From: Thermaurantimonas aggregans | Lineage (GTDB): Bacteria > Bacteroidota > Bacteroidia > Flavobacteriales > Schleiferiaceae | DNA length: 64,000 bases | Direction of reading: 5' to 3' | NCBI RefSeq assembly: GCF_003851885.1 | Contig: NZ_BHZE01000012.1 | Span: 1-64,000, forward strand | Shown: in pieces, positions 1 to 8,954 of the stretch | Layout of the letters: the number at the start of each line of letters is the position of its first letter | Position numbering within the stretch: position 1 is the stretch's first letter | Notes under the pieces: model-generated | The model's database searches: none | What the model saw: only the letters and a program-made list of their open reading frames with translations | Told to the model about the DNA's origin: nothing | Translations under genes and position numbers: made by a program

Positions 1-105
1 CAAATCGAAATCACTACACCCAAGACGAAAGAAACCATTAGCAAAGTAATCCTTTTAACAGAGGAGCAAAAAAAAGTAGCTTCAATCTTCAATTTTGGGT
101 GTTAA
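1..105 (+). CDS. C-terminal end of an unidentified protein (partial)
   Basis: Frame 1 is open from the window edge and ends with TAA after 34 residues, finishing in ...VASIFNFGC. A strong hairpin terminator begins about 20 bases after the stop, which supports a real gene end. Nothing in the fragment identifies the family. A 34-codon open stretch can occur by chance, so only the terminator makes this more than a guess. Confidence 0.4.
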   Translation, partial: QIEITTPKTKETISKVILLTEEQKKVASIFNFGC

Positions 106-125
106 AATGCGGAAGTCAGGAAAAA

Positions 126-156
126 GGCGTCCGAGAATTTTAGGACGCCTTTTTTT
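126..156. terminator. Bidirectional intrinsic terminator
   Basis: A 7-bp perfect stem (GGCGTCC / GGACGCC) with a 10-base loop is preceded by five A and followed by seven or more T. It can therefore stop the plus-strand gene that ends at 105 and the minus-strand gene that ends at 178. Confidence 0.85.
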
Positions 157-177
157 ATGCATTTAAATCTTCACGAT

Positions 178-2502
178 TTATTTAAAAACCGATATCGTTC
201 CGTTTCGTGTTTCTACCTCATTTGTAATCATATTCAGGTACTGTAGCACATAGAAATACACACCGTCTGCCACAGGCTGTCCTGTATTCCTATGATTGCC
301 ATTCCACGGGGTAGCGGTTTCATAGTTATCGCTTTCGAAAACAATGTCTCCCCATCTGTTCATGATGCGCAGTTTCGCATTCCTGTGCTGTTCGATGTTT
401 TTGATCACAAAATCATCGTTTAGACCATCGCCGTTTGGTGTCATTACATTAGGAATTTCAATGGGTTCATATACAGGTGGGGGTGGTACTGGCTTCTCTT
501 TGCACGAAAATTTTTCGTAGTTCGAAATACTCGTATATTTCCAATTTATGCCTGAAGTATCATCGGCTACTACTCGAAGCCAGTAATCCTGATTTTTAGT
601 GCCATCACAAGGCTTTTGAATCACCATCGTCGTATCGAAAGTCGGGTTGCCTGTCATCTCCACCTTTTGCCAGTTTATTTGTTGGGTTGCTGAATCTTCC
701 ACACCCATCTCCACGGTGTAGCGGGGATTAGGCCAACCATCGTAGTGATTCCATACAAGCGCAATTACTGAATCGGTTTGATACAAAGTATCGAGCAATA
801 TGCTCTTGATAGAGCGTGTTATGTAAAATGGCTGCGACATTACCAGTTGTACCTTGTAGTGATAAATACCAGAGTTCACCTCCGGTGTATTCAGCGTAAT
901 ATCTCTCCAGAAAAAGTCGGTAGGTACATTTTGGAAGGCTAAGAAATTAAAAGTCTGACCACTATCATCACTTCTATACACATTCCATCCATCGATGTAG
1001 GCGATATTGACGGTGGGAGAATCAATTTCCCATTCGATGTATGGGTGCATGTTGTTTTCGATAGTTACATTTTTTAAATCGTACAACGGATTCGGACAAT
1101 TATTTACACGAATAATAATCGCATAATACTCTGGCAGCGGGAATCCGCAGGAGTTCAGCATGGTATTGCCATCATTTCCCTGCTTTATGTACAGAATATA
1201 GTCGCCATTTACTGTAAAGGGTTTATGTAGTTTTAGTTGAATGTGTTTGGTTTCAAGAGCGACATTGCAATTTTTCTGCACCCCAATCACCGGTCTTAGG
1301 ATAGAGTCAGGTCCTACAATTCTAAATTCTGAACCTTCGTCGGTAACAGATTCGCATTGAATGTTGACATCAAATTTTAAATCTACAACACTGTCAAAAC
1401 AATTGTAAGGGACGATGGGAATAATTTTATCCCAACCGGTAGGCGAATTTGGGTTAGGCACTGAATCATTGCGCAGCGGATACCCGTAATTCGACATAAA
1501 CCCATGCACGTAACCGCCGGCAGGTTCAGAGGTATTGGTATACCCAGGTTGATTGATATCGATTTTAGGTCCGTTCTGCACTTCAGGTTTACAGTTGTTT
1601 ACAAAGTTTACCTGCATATCACGCTGTGAGGTTCCTACTAGCACCCACTGAAGGAAGATATTGTCATACTTGTATTCTTCAACTTCCACTTTCAGCACAA
1701 AGAGGCCTGTGGTCGATCCTGTGGTAAACTTAAAACTTCCGTTGTTTTCAATAACGATTTGAGTACCAGGAGCTATGGGAAAAGGTTGATTGACTGAGTA
1801 TCCAGGCTGCCAAGCCATATTAACGCCTGGACCACAGTTATTGCCCTCTTGCGGATTCGCCCAGCGGTAGCGTATAGAGTCGCCATTGGGCTCTATGGTA
1901 GCTTGCGACCACACAAAGTAGTTGTTTGTACAGAACGATTTTGCTGCAGGTGTAATGAATTGTGGTGAAGTGTTGTTACCAACCATACTGTTGAGTAGTG
2001 CTTCTACATAGAGAGTTGCAGAGTTAGCATTTACCAGGTTTTGGTTCGGATTACGACAGCAGACTACCGAGTGCGAGAAGCGCACATCAGAACAGTTTTG
2101 AGGTAGGGTAACAACACCCTGATACCAGTGTGTTTCGATGGCTTGAAAACCTGCACCGGGTGCTGTGGAAACACACTCGTCTTGCCCAGGGGTCATAAAT
2201 CCGCCTGCTCCAGGTCCGCTGGTGATGGGTGTATAGCCGAGCTGTGCAGGTGGAATTTTAGGTAAATTGATGTTAAGGGTGCTGAAACAGCTGGACCTCA
2301 CGCATAGGGCTACTGAGGTGGAAAGGGAAACAGGTGATGACTGCAATCTATATAGTTTGACAATTACGAGATATTGCCTTGGCACATTAGTACTATCGCC
2401 AATGTAGCGATACATAATTTCCGCCCCGGCTACGTGCGTAGCCTGCACACGATAGCCAAATGCAAAAACAAAGACTACGAGAATTTGTATTATTCTCTTC
2501 AT
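178..2502 (-). CDS. Secreted protein with gliding-motility-associated C-terminal domain (T9SS type B sorting)
   Basis: This 774-residue protein is predicted to be exported through Sec and then by the type IX secretion system to the cell surface or medium. The chosen start (ATG at 2502) gives a clean signal peptide, MKRIIQILVVFVFAFG, ending before QATHVAGAEIMYRYIG. That THxxGxEIxY block is typical of the N-terminus of this adhesin-like family. The last 80 residues or so (PNVMTPNGDGLNDDF, then MNRWGDIVFES, then DGVYFYVL) match the gliding motility C-terminal / type B sorting domain. The middle is beta-rich and contains a fibronectin-like stretch around residues 500-590, but I recognise no enzyme motif. 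The first 13 codons of the longer reading frame lack signal character and are probably untranslated. The gene stands alone, ending at a bidirectional terminator. Substrate or ligand unknown. Confidence 0.85.
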   Translation of the reverse strand: MKRIIQILVVFVFAFGYRVQATHVAGAEIMYRYIGDSTNVPRQYLVIVKLYRLQSSPVSLSTSVALCVRSSCFSTLNINLPKIPPAQLGYTPITSGPGAGGFMTPGQDECVSTAPGAGFQAIETHWYQGVVTLPQNCSDVRFSHSVVCCRNPNQNLVNANSATLYVEALLNSMVGNNTSPQFITPAAKSFCTNNYFVWSQATIEPNGDSIRYRWANPQEGNNCGPGVNMAWQPGYSVNQPFPIAPGTQIVIENNGSFKFTTGSTTGLFVLKVEVEEYKYDNIFLQWVLVGTSQRDMQVNFVNNCKPEVQNGPKIDINQPGYTNTSEPAGGYVHGFMSNYGYPLRNDSVPNPNSPTGWDKIIPIVPYNCFDSVVDLKFDVNIQCESVTDEGSEFRIVGPDSILRPVIGVQKNCNVALETKHIQLKLHKPFTVNGDYILYIKQGNDGNTMLNSCGFPLPEYYAIIIRVNNCPNPLYDLKNVTIENNMHPYIEWEIDSPTVNIAYIDGWNVYRSDDSGQTFNFLAFQNVPTDFFWRDITLNTPEVNSGIYHYKVQLVMSQPFYITRSIKSILLDTLYQTDSVIALVWNHYDGWPNPRYTVEMGVEDSATQQINWQKVEMTGNPTFDTTMVIQKPCDGTKNQDYWLRVVADDTSGINWKYTSISNYEKFSCKEKPVPPPPVYEPIEIPNVMTPNGDGLNDDFVIKNIEQHRNAKLRIMNRWGDIVFESDNYETATPWNGNHRNTGQPVADGVYFYVLQYLNMITNEVETRNGTISVFK

Positions 2503-3075
2503 TTTGAAAAAATGATTTTTAATATCACAAAATAAAGGCAATTAATTTAAATGTCCTAACATATGTTGAAATTAAGATTACCACAAACTGTGTCTTTGCT
2601 CGATTATCAAACTGAAATGCAGAGAAATTGCGTTAAAACAAAAATATTTTTCAGAATGTGTATATATTGAAATTTGAAACTAATTTCAAATACTTCATCT
2701 GAATACATCATTTTTCAGCAACAAATCTTTTCGTTATTCAAAACTTTACGTTTTATTTATAACTAAAACTTTAATTACAAAAAGTCACTTTTCGTGTATT
2801 CTTACAGGCAGTAAAAAAACGGATCAACTTTCATAGTCGAAATTCGAACATATGTATGGTGCTTAAAATAGCAAGTCGTCAACATGGTAAAAAGTACAAT
2901 AAAAGTGATGGATTTGTCGCGTGCTTAGTCATGAGCCTCCTTATCGGACGAACAGAGTAGTAGTTAGCCTAGAAGGCTAGGCAGCAAAATGTGCGTGGCT
3001 GGATGGCTTGATCCAAACATGGATTTGTCCAGAACAAATACAAAAAAAGCCGTAAATTCTTTAAAAGAATACCAA
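2503..3075. other. 573-bp intergenic region, AT-rich with a GC-richer core
   Basis: No convincing ORF was found on either strand. The first 350 bases are AT-rich and must hold the promoter of the minus-strand gene starting at 2502; a near-match to the -7 box (TTATTTTG read on the minus strand) lies just upstream. From about 2905 to 3040 the composition rises and there are short inverted repeats (TAGCCT-AGA-AGGCTA near 2961-2976; ATCCA-AACA-TGGAT near 3010-3023), plus an 11-bp direct repeat ATGGATTTGTC. This could be a structured RNA or leader, but it matches no RNA family I know. Confidence 0.4.
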
Positions 3076-5886
3076 TTAACGCACTTTGGCTTTGTTTTCG
3101 GCTTCTGAAAGGATTTGATTGGACTGATCGCGGGCTTGCTGTAGGATTTGCTCAGCCCGGCGGTTGGCTTCCTCTTCGAGCTTAAGGGCTTTATTTTCAG
3201 CCTCTTGCTCTACCCGACGAGCGGCTTCGGCGGCTGCGCGTTCTTTGATTATGTTTCCTTTGGCCTCATCGCGTATGCGCTGAGCCTGGGTGCGGCCTTC
3301 GGCTCGAAGGCGATCAGCAGCTGCTTTGGCTTCGGCACGCACGCGGTCAGCCTGCTGCTGGGCCTGAGCGAGAATCTGGTCGGCCTGAGCGCGGGCATTG
3401 GCCATGATGCGCTCGGCTTCGGCATTAACCTGCTGCTTGAGGTCTTCGACTTTCTGCTCTACTTTTTCGCGCACTTGCTCTTTTACCTGACTTACGAGGT
3501 CGCCAACGAGATTGCCCAGTGAAGTGCTGACCTTAGGATTGGTATAGGTGCCTGTAATTTTTACCTTGAGGTCAATGGTTTGTGGAGCGCGGCCTCCTAT
3601 TGATGCAAGTAGCTGTTCGGCGCGAATGGCTGTGCCGGGTATTTTGAGGTCGAGATCGTAATCTAAGGTCTGATCCAAGCCATTAGAGCCGGAGATGGTA
3701 CCAGTAAGGTTGCCGGTGCGCACCTGAAAAGGAGCTACATGTATGCGGCCGTTTTCGATTTTATAGGAAATGTTAGCATCGCGCAAGGCGAGAGTAGAAT
3801 AGTCTTGATTGCGCAGGTAGGTACCGATTTGCGCCAAAGCTTGCGAACGCAGAAGTACATCGAAGGTACGAAGGCTGCCGGTGCTGCTTATTCTGGTGAG
3901 GTCGGGCATCATGTCGCGGGTCAAGGGGCCACTGATGGTAAATGAGGTGTTGAAAGTGCCTTCTGAATTTTCGGCAATGGGCGCGAGCGATTGTATGGTG
4001 TTAAAAGTCTGGAAGCTTGGGCGCAAGCCGAAGTTTTCCAGGTTCATCGAGAAGTTGAAGGTCGGGACCTGCGGTTTCGAATCATAGAAGCCGTTGAGCA
4101 AGACACGGCCGCCGATGAGGGTCATACGCACATTCTCCATCAGGGCTTTTTGGTCAGTAAGTGCGATCGCGCCCGAAAAGTCGCTTATGTCGAAGTTACT
4201 AAAGAGTACGCGCTGTGCCTGAGCAGTAAGGCGGAAGTCAATCTTCTCCGGCAAGCGGATGTAGTTGCTTTCGACGGTGTCGGCTGTAGCTGTGGCAGCA
4301 GTATCGGCCGATAGGTCGGCCAGCTCATTGAGGTCAAAAAGGGTGCTCGATACGGTGAAGCGACCATAGAGGGTGGTGTCTTTAAAAACGTAAGAAAGTA
4401 AATTGTCGAAACGGCCGGTGGCACTGATATCGGTACGACCGATGGTCATGACCAGATTGTCGAGCTGGAAGTTTTCGGGCCGTATCTGCAGGGCAGCTGA
4501 AGCAATTTTGACCGGTAGGGTAAGGGTGGAGGGGTCACTGTACACAAAATTGGCGATGGTAGCGCGCCCTTCGGCGGTTACCTGGTCATACTTTTCGGAT
4601 TCGATGGCTGAGAGTTTGGTCTTCAGAGCGATGGCGGCATCGATGAGGCCAGCCAACTGCATCCCCGGGTCAAGCGGCACAAGGCGGGTGATTTCAGCCA
4701 GATCGAGCTTGCCGTTAAGCGTAAAATCGATATAGGGGTCGCTGATCGGGGTAGATACCGTAAGGGAGGCTGCAATCGGATTGTTAGCCAGCTTCATGGC
4801 AAAGCTTGGTACTGACAGAAGGGTATTATCGAGACTGCCACCGGTGTTGGAAACGCGAATGTCTGTATTCACCGCATCCACTGACGAAGGCAGGTCGGGA
4901 TACTTGAAGAAGCCATCACGAACGCTGAGGAGGATGTTGAATTTTGGATAGATTTCCTTGTCGCCGTTGTAGATACCTTGCACTTTACCCTCGAGCCGGG
5001 CGGTACCGCGGGCAGTGAGCTGATGGAAGTCTTGGTAATATATGGCCGGAATCAGAGAGATGATACTTTTAAAAGAAGTGTTGGGTGCGTCGAATTCGAG
5101 ATCGAGGTCGATATCGTCTTCGGGCATGCGGATAAGGCCTTTGAAGTTGAGCCGTAGGTCGTTGAGCGAAATGAAATTGTCGCCGAGGGCGATTTCCATG
5201 GTCTGTTGATTCACACGAACATCGAAGTCGGAGGCTACGCGCACCTTGTGCAGCATGGTCACACCACCGGTGCGAAAGTCGAAGGTATCAATGGTGGTTT
5301 TGGTCTTGAGATCCACAATGTCTTGGGTGAAGTCACCACGGCCTTCGTGGTTCAGATTGCGAATAGCGGTGTAAATCCCACCATAGCGGTCGTCGTAGGT
5401 TAAATTTACGTTGCGCAGGTAGTATTTTTTTAAAGCCAGACTAAAGGTAGTAGTGGTTGTATCTTCTTCCGCTTTTGTATCTCCTTCAGTGGTGGGAACA
5501 ATGAGGTAATTGGCCAGATTGGAGTCGAGGGCGATGAGGTGAAAGCTGGCATCTTCGATACCGATTTTGCGGATTTTAAACTGATCGCCCTTGAAGACTG
5601 AAAGAATGTCGAGCGACAGGTCGAATTCACCGATGCGGGCCAATTCCACTCCAGCGAAAGTGTCGCGCCCGGTTATGACAAAATCGTGCACGCCAAAGTG
5701 AAGATTGGGAAAATCGCGTATTAGGCTCAGCCGAAAGTCGCCAAAATCTACATCGGCTAAAAGCTGCTGGTTAACTTCTTCTTTAAAGCGTCGGACGATT
5801 TCATCTTTGAAAACAAATGGTGCCACAAGTACGATGACCACAATCAGAGCAAAGAGGATTAGAAAAATTTTTCCGGCGCGTTTCAT
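3076..5886 (-). CDS. AsmA family protein with a long C-terminal coiled coil
   Basis: A 936-residue protein anchored by one N-terminal membrane segment (residues about 7-25, FLILFALIVVIVLVAPFVF) with a large body in the envelope. The N-terminal block (FKDEIVRRFKEEVNQQL, then RDFPNLHFGVHDF) and the AsmA-like C-terminal region around residues 560-790 (beta-rich, TISGPLTRDMMPDLTRISSTG) are characteristic of AsmA-type bridge proteins, which are linked to outer-membrane lipid homeostasis in Proteobacteria. Residues about 793-936 are unusual: an Ala/Arg/Gln/Glu-rich heptad region resembling the stalk of ATP synthase subunit b. It is the last gene of a probable aroC-symporter-asmA operon, starting 16 bases after the symporter stop. 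The role in this organism is inferred from the family only. Confidence 0.85.
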   Translation of the reverse strand: MKRAGKIFLILFALIVVIVLVAPFVFKDEIVRRFKEEVNQQLLADVDFGDFRLSLIRDFPNLHFGVHDFVITGRDTFAGVELARIGEFDLSLDILSVFKGDQFKIRKIGIEDASFHLIALDSNLANYLIVPTTEGDTKAEEDTTTTTFSLALKKYYLRNVNLTYDDRYGGIYTAIRNLNHEGRGDFTQDIVDLKTKTTIDTFDFRTGGVTMLHKVRVASDFDVRVNQQTMEIALGDNFISLNDLRLNFKGLIRMPEDDIDLDLEFDAPNTSFKSIISLIPAIYYQDFHQLTARGTARLEGKVQGIYNGDKEIYPKFNILLSVRDGFFKYPDLPSSVDAVNTDIRVSNTGGSLDNTLLSVPSFAMKLANNPIAASLTVSTPISDPYIDFTLNGKLDLAEITRLVPLDPGMQLAGLIDAAIALKTKLSAIESEKYDQVTAEGRATIANFVYSDPSTLTLPVKIASAALQIRPENFQLDNLVMTIGRTDISATGRFDNLLSYVFKDTTLYGRFTVSSTLFDLNELADLSADTAATATADTVESNYIRLPEKIDFRLTAQAQRVLFSNFDISDFSGAIALTDQKALMENVRMTLIGGRVLLNGFYDSKPQVPTFNFSMNLENFGLRPSFQTFNTIQSLAPIAENSEGTFNTSFTISGPLTRDMMPDLTRISSTGSLRTFDVLLRSQALAQIGTYLRNQDYSTLALRDANISYKIENGRIHVAPFQVRTGNLTGTISGSNGLDQTLDYDLDLKIPGTAIRAEQLLASIGGRAPQTIDLKVKITGTYTNPKVSTSLGNLVGDLVSQVKEQVREKVEQKVEDLKQQVNAEAERIMANARAQADQILAQAQQQADRVRAEAKAAADRLRAEGRTQAQRIRDEAKGNIIKERAAAEAARRVEQEAENKALKLEEEANRRAEQILQQARDQSNQILSEAENKAKVR

Positions 5887-5902
5887 GGTTTTTTAAGATT
5901 TT

Positions 5903-7318
5903 TCAGGCAGTTTCAGTTTGAGATTCAGATTTGGCTACTAAGGTACACACCATTGCGTCACCTGTCACATTCACTACGGTACGACACATGTCGAGAATGC
6001 GGTCGATGGGGAGTATGATGGCAATCCAGGCGGGATTGAGATGGACCGATGTCAGCACGATGATGAGCATGATCAGTCCCGCACTTGGCACGGCGGCTGC
6101 CCCTATAGAAGCCAGTGTAGCCGTGAGTACTATAGTGAGTTGCTGCGCCAACGAAAGTTCCACTCCATGCATCTGGGCGAGAAATACCACCGCCACGGCC
6201 TGATAGAGGCTGGTGCCGTCCATATTTACGGTAGCACCTATGGGCAGTACGAAGGAAGTGTATTTTTTAGGCACTTTCATGTTTTCTTCCATACATTCGA
6301 TGGTCACGGGCAGGGTGGCCGCGCTGCTCGACGAGGAAAAGGCCAGCAACTGTGCCGGGCTGATGGCTTTTAAAAACTCTGAAAAGCGAATGCCCGGAGC
6401 AAAAAAGTGGATGATGGCCGGATAAATGACAAAAGCCATGATGACCAATCCTGCTACTACAGCCAATGTGTACGATCCTAAGCTTCTAAATACAGGCAAC
6501 ACTTTGGAAACATCATCCCCGGCTATCTGGCTGATCGTACCTGCCATCAGAGCAAACACAAAAAAAGGCGATACGCGCATGACGAAATCCACCATCTTCA
6601 GAAATACATCGGTAATAGCCTGAAAAAAGTCGATGAGCACCTGCTGCCGTTCACCGGGGATGTACAGCAGCGCAATGCCGAAAAAGATACCAAAGAAGAT
6701 AACCTGAATCATGAGTTTGCTGTCGTTCAGGCTAGTGAAGATGTTGTCGGGCACCATATCGACCAGAAAGGCCAATGGACCTTGATTCTGTGTTTGCTTG
6801 GCTTTTTCGATTTTGGAGGCGACCAGATCCTGGTTTTCCGTTCCATTCATTCGGCTGCTTACTTGTGCTGTCAGTTCAGCGTACTCGGGCTTGCAAGTCA
6901 GACAGATGTCGTCGAGGTCTTCGGCGCCCGATTGTTTTTTCCACAGCTCGTAGCGTATGCGGTTTTCGAGCATAAGGGCGCTATCGCGGCTCTCTCCCGG
7001 TTTTATAAGGTTTACAATCAGCAATCCCAAACTCACAGCCAGCACAGTGGTGCCTAAGTAAATGGCCAGGGTTTTTAGCCCCAAACGGCCTAAGGACTCA
7101 GGCGATCCAAGTCCGGCAATACCGCTAATGATGCTGAAGAGCACCAGGGGTACGGCAATGAGCTTGAGCAAGTTCATGAAAATGGTGCCAAATGGAGCAA
7201 TAAAATCGGCCGTAAATCTTTGCCAGCCGAGCATCACGGACACTACTGCATAGACAATGCCCAGCAGCATGCCGATTAAGATTTTCCAGTGTAGTGGGAG
7301 TCTTGTAAATGCTTTCAA
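5903..7318 (-). CDS. Dicarboxylate/amino acid:cation symporter (DAACS family)
   Basis: A 471-residue inner-membrane transporter of the GltP/DctA (SLC1) family, which moves acidic amino acids or C4-dicarboxylates with Na+ or H+. Diagnostic features are the serine-rich re-entrant hairpin SSSSAATLPVTIECM, the following NMDGT motif in TM7 (ATVNMDGTSLYQA), and the C-terminal block DRILDMCRTVVNVTGDA. About eight hydrophobic segments are visible. Between TM3 and TM4 there is a long polar insertion (residues about 108-185) containing a CLTC motif; this is longer than in E. coli GltP. The start codon overlaps the end of aroC by 4 bases, so the genes are probably translationally coupled. The substrate (glutamate, aspartate, succinate) cannot be decided from sequence. 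Confidence 0.92.
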   Translation of the reverse strand: MKAFTRLPLHWKILIGMLLGIVYAVVSVMLGWQRFTADFIAPFGTIFMNLLKLIAVPLVLFSIISGIAGLGSPESLGRLGLKTLAIYLGTTVLAVSLGLLIVNLIKPGESRDSALMLENRIRYELWKKQSGAEDLDDICLTCKPEYAELTAQVSSRMNGTENQDLVASKIEKAKQTQNQGPLAFLVDMVPDNIFTSLNDSKLMIQVIFFGIFFGIALLYIPGERQQVLIDFFQAITDVFLKMVDFVMRVSPFFVFALMAGTISQIAGDDVSKVLPVFRSLGSYTLAVVAGLVIMAFVIYPAIIHFFAPGIRFSEFLKAISPAQLLAFSSSSSAATLPVTIECMEENMKVPKKYTSFVLPIGATVNMDGTSLYQAVAVVFLAQMHGVELSLAQQLTIVLTATLASIGAAAVPSAGLIMLIIVLTSVHLNPAWIAIILPIDRILDMCRTVVNVTGDAMVCTLVAKSESQTETA

Positions 7319-8376
7319 TACAGCGTATGAATTCGGTTTAACAAATAAAAATCAGCCAACACAAGCCAGGTCAAGGCTTCTACTACAGGCACAGCCCGTG
7401 GCACCACACACGGATCATGACGGCCGGGGATAGCCAAATCTACAACATGCCCTTCTGTATCGAGTGCTTTCTGCTCTTTGGCGATAGAGGCTGTAGGTTT
7501 AAAGGTAACTTCAAAGGTTAGTTCGCGCCCCGTACTGATACCTCCGAGCACTCCCCCACTGTGGTTGGTCGCAAAGGTTTGGTTGTCATCTGGCATATCG
7601 TTGTGCTCGCTTCCGCGCATAGAAGCCGCCCGTGTACCGCTGCCGATTTCAAAAGCACGAGTGGCGTTAATGGTCATCATGGCATGCGCCAGTCGGGCGT
7701 GTAGTTTGTCAAATATGGGTTCTCCAAGGCCGGCAGGCAGTCCGGTGACGCGCACAGCCACCTTTCCACCGACGGATTCGCCCTGTTCCTTCAAGTCGGT
7801 AATGAGTTTTTCGGCCGATGTCGAAGCCGCTACATGAGGCATACGGGTAGAGTATTTGTCCACGTCTTCCGGCGAAAAGGCAGCATCCTCCGGCAGGCGA
7901 ACGTCACCGATTTGACTGGTGTAAGCTAGCACCTCAACTTGAGGCAGCAGATGCGCAGCCAATGCGCCGGCCAGTACCCAGTTGGCCGTTTCGCGGGCCG
8001 AAGAGCGCCCCCCTCCTCGGTGGTCGCGATGGCCATACTTGGCCGTGTAAGTTTCGTCTGCATGTCCGGGTCTGAATACCTGACGCAGACTTTCGTAGTC
8101 GGCTGAGCGTTTATCTGCATTGCGAATCAGAAAGGCAATAGGCGCACCAGTCGATTTACCTTCAAAGATGCCGGAGAGAAATTCCGGCTCATCCACTTCA
8201 TTCCGGGCTGTGGTCACTGCTGATTGGCCTGGTCGCCTGCGAGACAACTGGTATCGAATGCGATTAAAATCAATGAAAACGCCCGCCGGAAAACCGTCAA
8301 GCACCCCGCCAATAGCCGGGCCATGCGATTCGCCGAAGGTAGTCAGCCTCAATATTCTGCCAAACGTATTGCTCAT
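7315..8376 (-). CDS. aroC: Chorismate synthase
   Basis: A 353-residue enzyme converting 5-enolpyruvylshikimate 3-phosphate to chorismate, the last step of the shikimate pathway, using reduced FMN. Signature blocks are present in order: GESHGPAIGGVLDG (residues 14-27), SRRRPGQSAVTTAR, RPGHADETYTAKYGHRDHRGGGRSSARETA, and the C-terminal SGGVLGGISTGRELTFEV followed by GRHDPCVVPRAVPVVEA. Full length for the family. It is the first gene of a three-gene minus-strand operon. Its ATG lies only 7 bases after a perfect -7 box (TAAGTTTG), which implies a very short or absent leader. Confidence 0.97.
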   Translation of the reverse strand: MSNTFGRILRLTTFGESHGPAIGGVLDGFPAGVFIDFNRIRYQLSRRRPGQSAVTTARNEVDEPEFLSGIFEGKSTGAPIAFLIRNADKRSADYESLRQVFRPGHADETYTAKYGHRDHRGGGRSSARETANWVLAGALAAHLLPQVEVLAYTSQIGDVRLPEDAAFSPEDVDKYSTRMPHVAASTSAEKLITDLKEQGESVGGKVAVRVTGLPAGLGEPIFDKLHARLAHAMMTINATRAFEIGSGTRAASMRGSEHNDMPDDNQTFATNHSGGVLGGISTGRELTFEVTFKPTASIAKEQKALDTEGHVVDLAIPGRHDPCVVPRAVPVVEALTWLVLADFYLLNRIHTLY

Positions 8377-8383
8377 CGGAGTG

Positions 8384-8391
8384 CAAACTTA
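8384..8391 (-). promoter_or_regulatory. Putative -7 promoter element for aroC
   Basis: On the minus strand the sequence reads TAAGTTTG, an exact match to the Bacteroidota -7 consensus TAnnTTTG, 7 bases before the aroC ATG. No clear -33 TTG is seen at the usual distance, so the call rests on one element plus position. Confidence 0.45.
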
Positions 8392-8514
8392 CGGGATGCC
8401 GCACTTTTGAGGTTGTAGGTTCAATTTATTTTCTAGTTACATCAATTACATGAATAAAATATCCCCCTTCACCAATCAAACATCCCTTTTCACAAAAAAA
8501 AATCTGAAATTAAG

Positions 8515-8531
8515 AAAAAAAAAAAAAAAAA
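8515..8531. repeat. Homopolymer of 17 A
   Basis: Seventeen consecutive A, in an A-rich context, located 54 bases upstream of the ATG at 8586. Tracts this long are prone to slippage and to miscounting by sequencers; see findings. Confidence 0.9.
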
Positions 8532-8585
8532 TGTAACCGATTTTCTTTACACTTTTGTAGTGTATAACCAAAACCTTAAAAAGCC

Positions 8586-8954
8586 ATGAGAAAATTGAAA
8601 ATTTTACTACTTATTGCAGCTTTTGGAATTTTATTTAGTAGCCATGGAGGAACCCCCATAATTACAATTTCTATTTCTGGATGTGGTAAAAAAGGATGTA
8701 GAGATTTAAATGAAACTCATTCTAATGATGTACATACTTTAAAATGTGAGGGAAAAGGTTATACGAAGTGTGAATTTCAATACCTCCCAGGTTTTTTTAA
8801 TAAATCGATTATTAATTCCTTGATAGATCATGCTCAAATAAACATTGAAAATGGAGTCTACTCAGGATCATTTGGTCTAAACAACTACATAGTAGTCTGG
8901 AATCATGATTCTTCAATTCAAAATTCAATAATTGAAATATTCATAAATGAATAA
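8586..8954 (+). CDS. Small secreted Cys-containing protein, family unknown (paralog 1)
   Basis: A 122-residue protein with a clear N-terminal signal sequence (MRKLKILLLIAAFGILFSS). The mature part carries four cysteines (two in SGCGKKGCRD, two in KCEGKGYTKCEF), which suggests disulphides outside the cytoplasm. I do not recognise the family. The block CEGKG..C.F..L.PG followed by a basic/polar C-terminal half is shared with the frameshifted gene at 10400-10760, so the two are paralogs. Base composition is strongly AT-rich, unlike the surrounding housekeeping genes. Its stop overlaps the next start by 8 bases, so the two products are probably made together. Preceded by a 17-A tract and by a weak -7-like sequence ending TTTTG near 8554. 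Confidence 0.7.
   Translation: MRKLKILLLIAAFGILFSSHGGTPIITISISGCGKKGCRDLNETHSNDVHTLKCEGKGYTKCEFQYLPGFFNKSIINSLIDHAQINIENGVYSGSFGLNNYIVVWNHDSSIQNSIIEIFINE

Noticed and set aside
3148-3522. 124-codon plus-strand ORF opposite the AsmA coiled coil
   Set aside because: The Leu/Phe-rich product is the reverse-strand image of Gln/Glu/Lys heptads and not an independent membrane protein.
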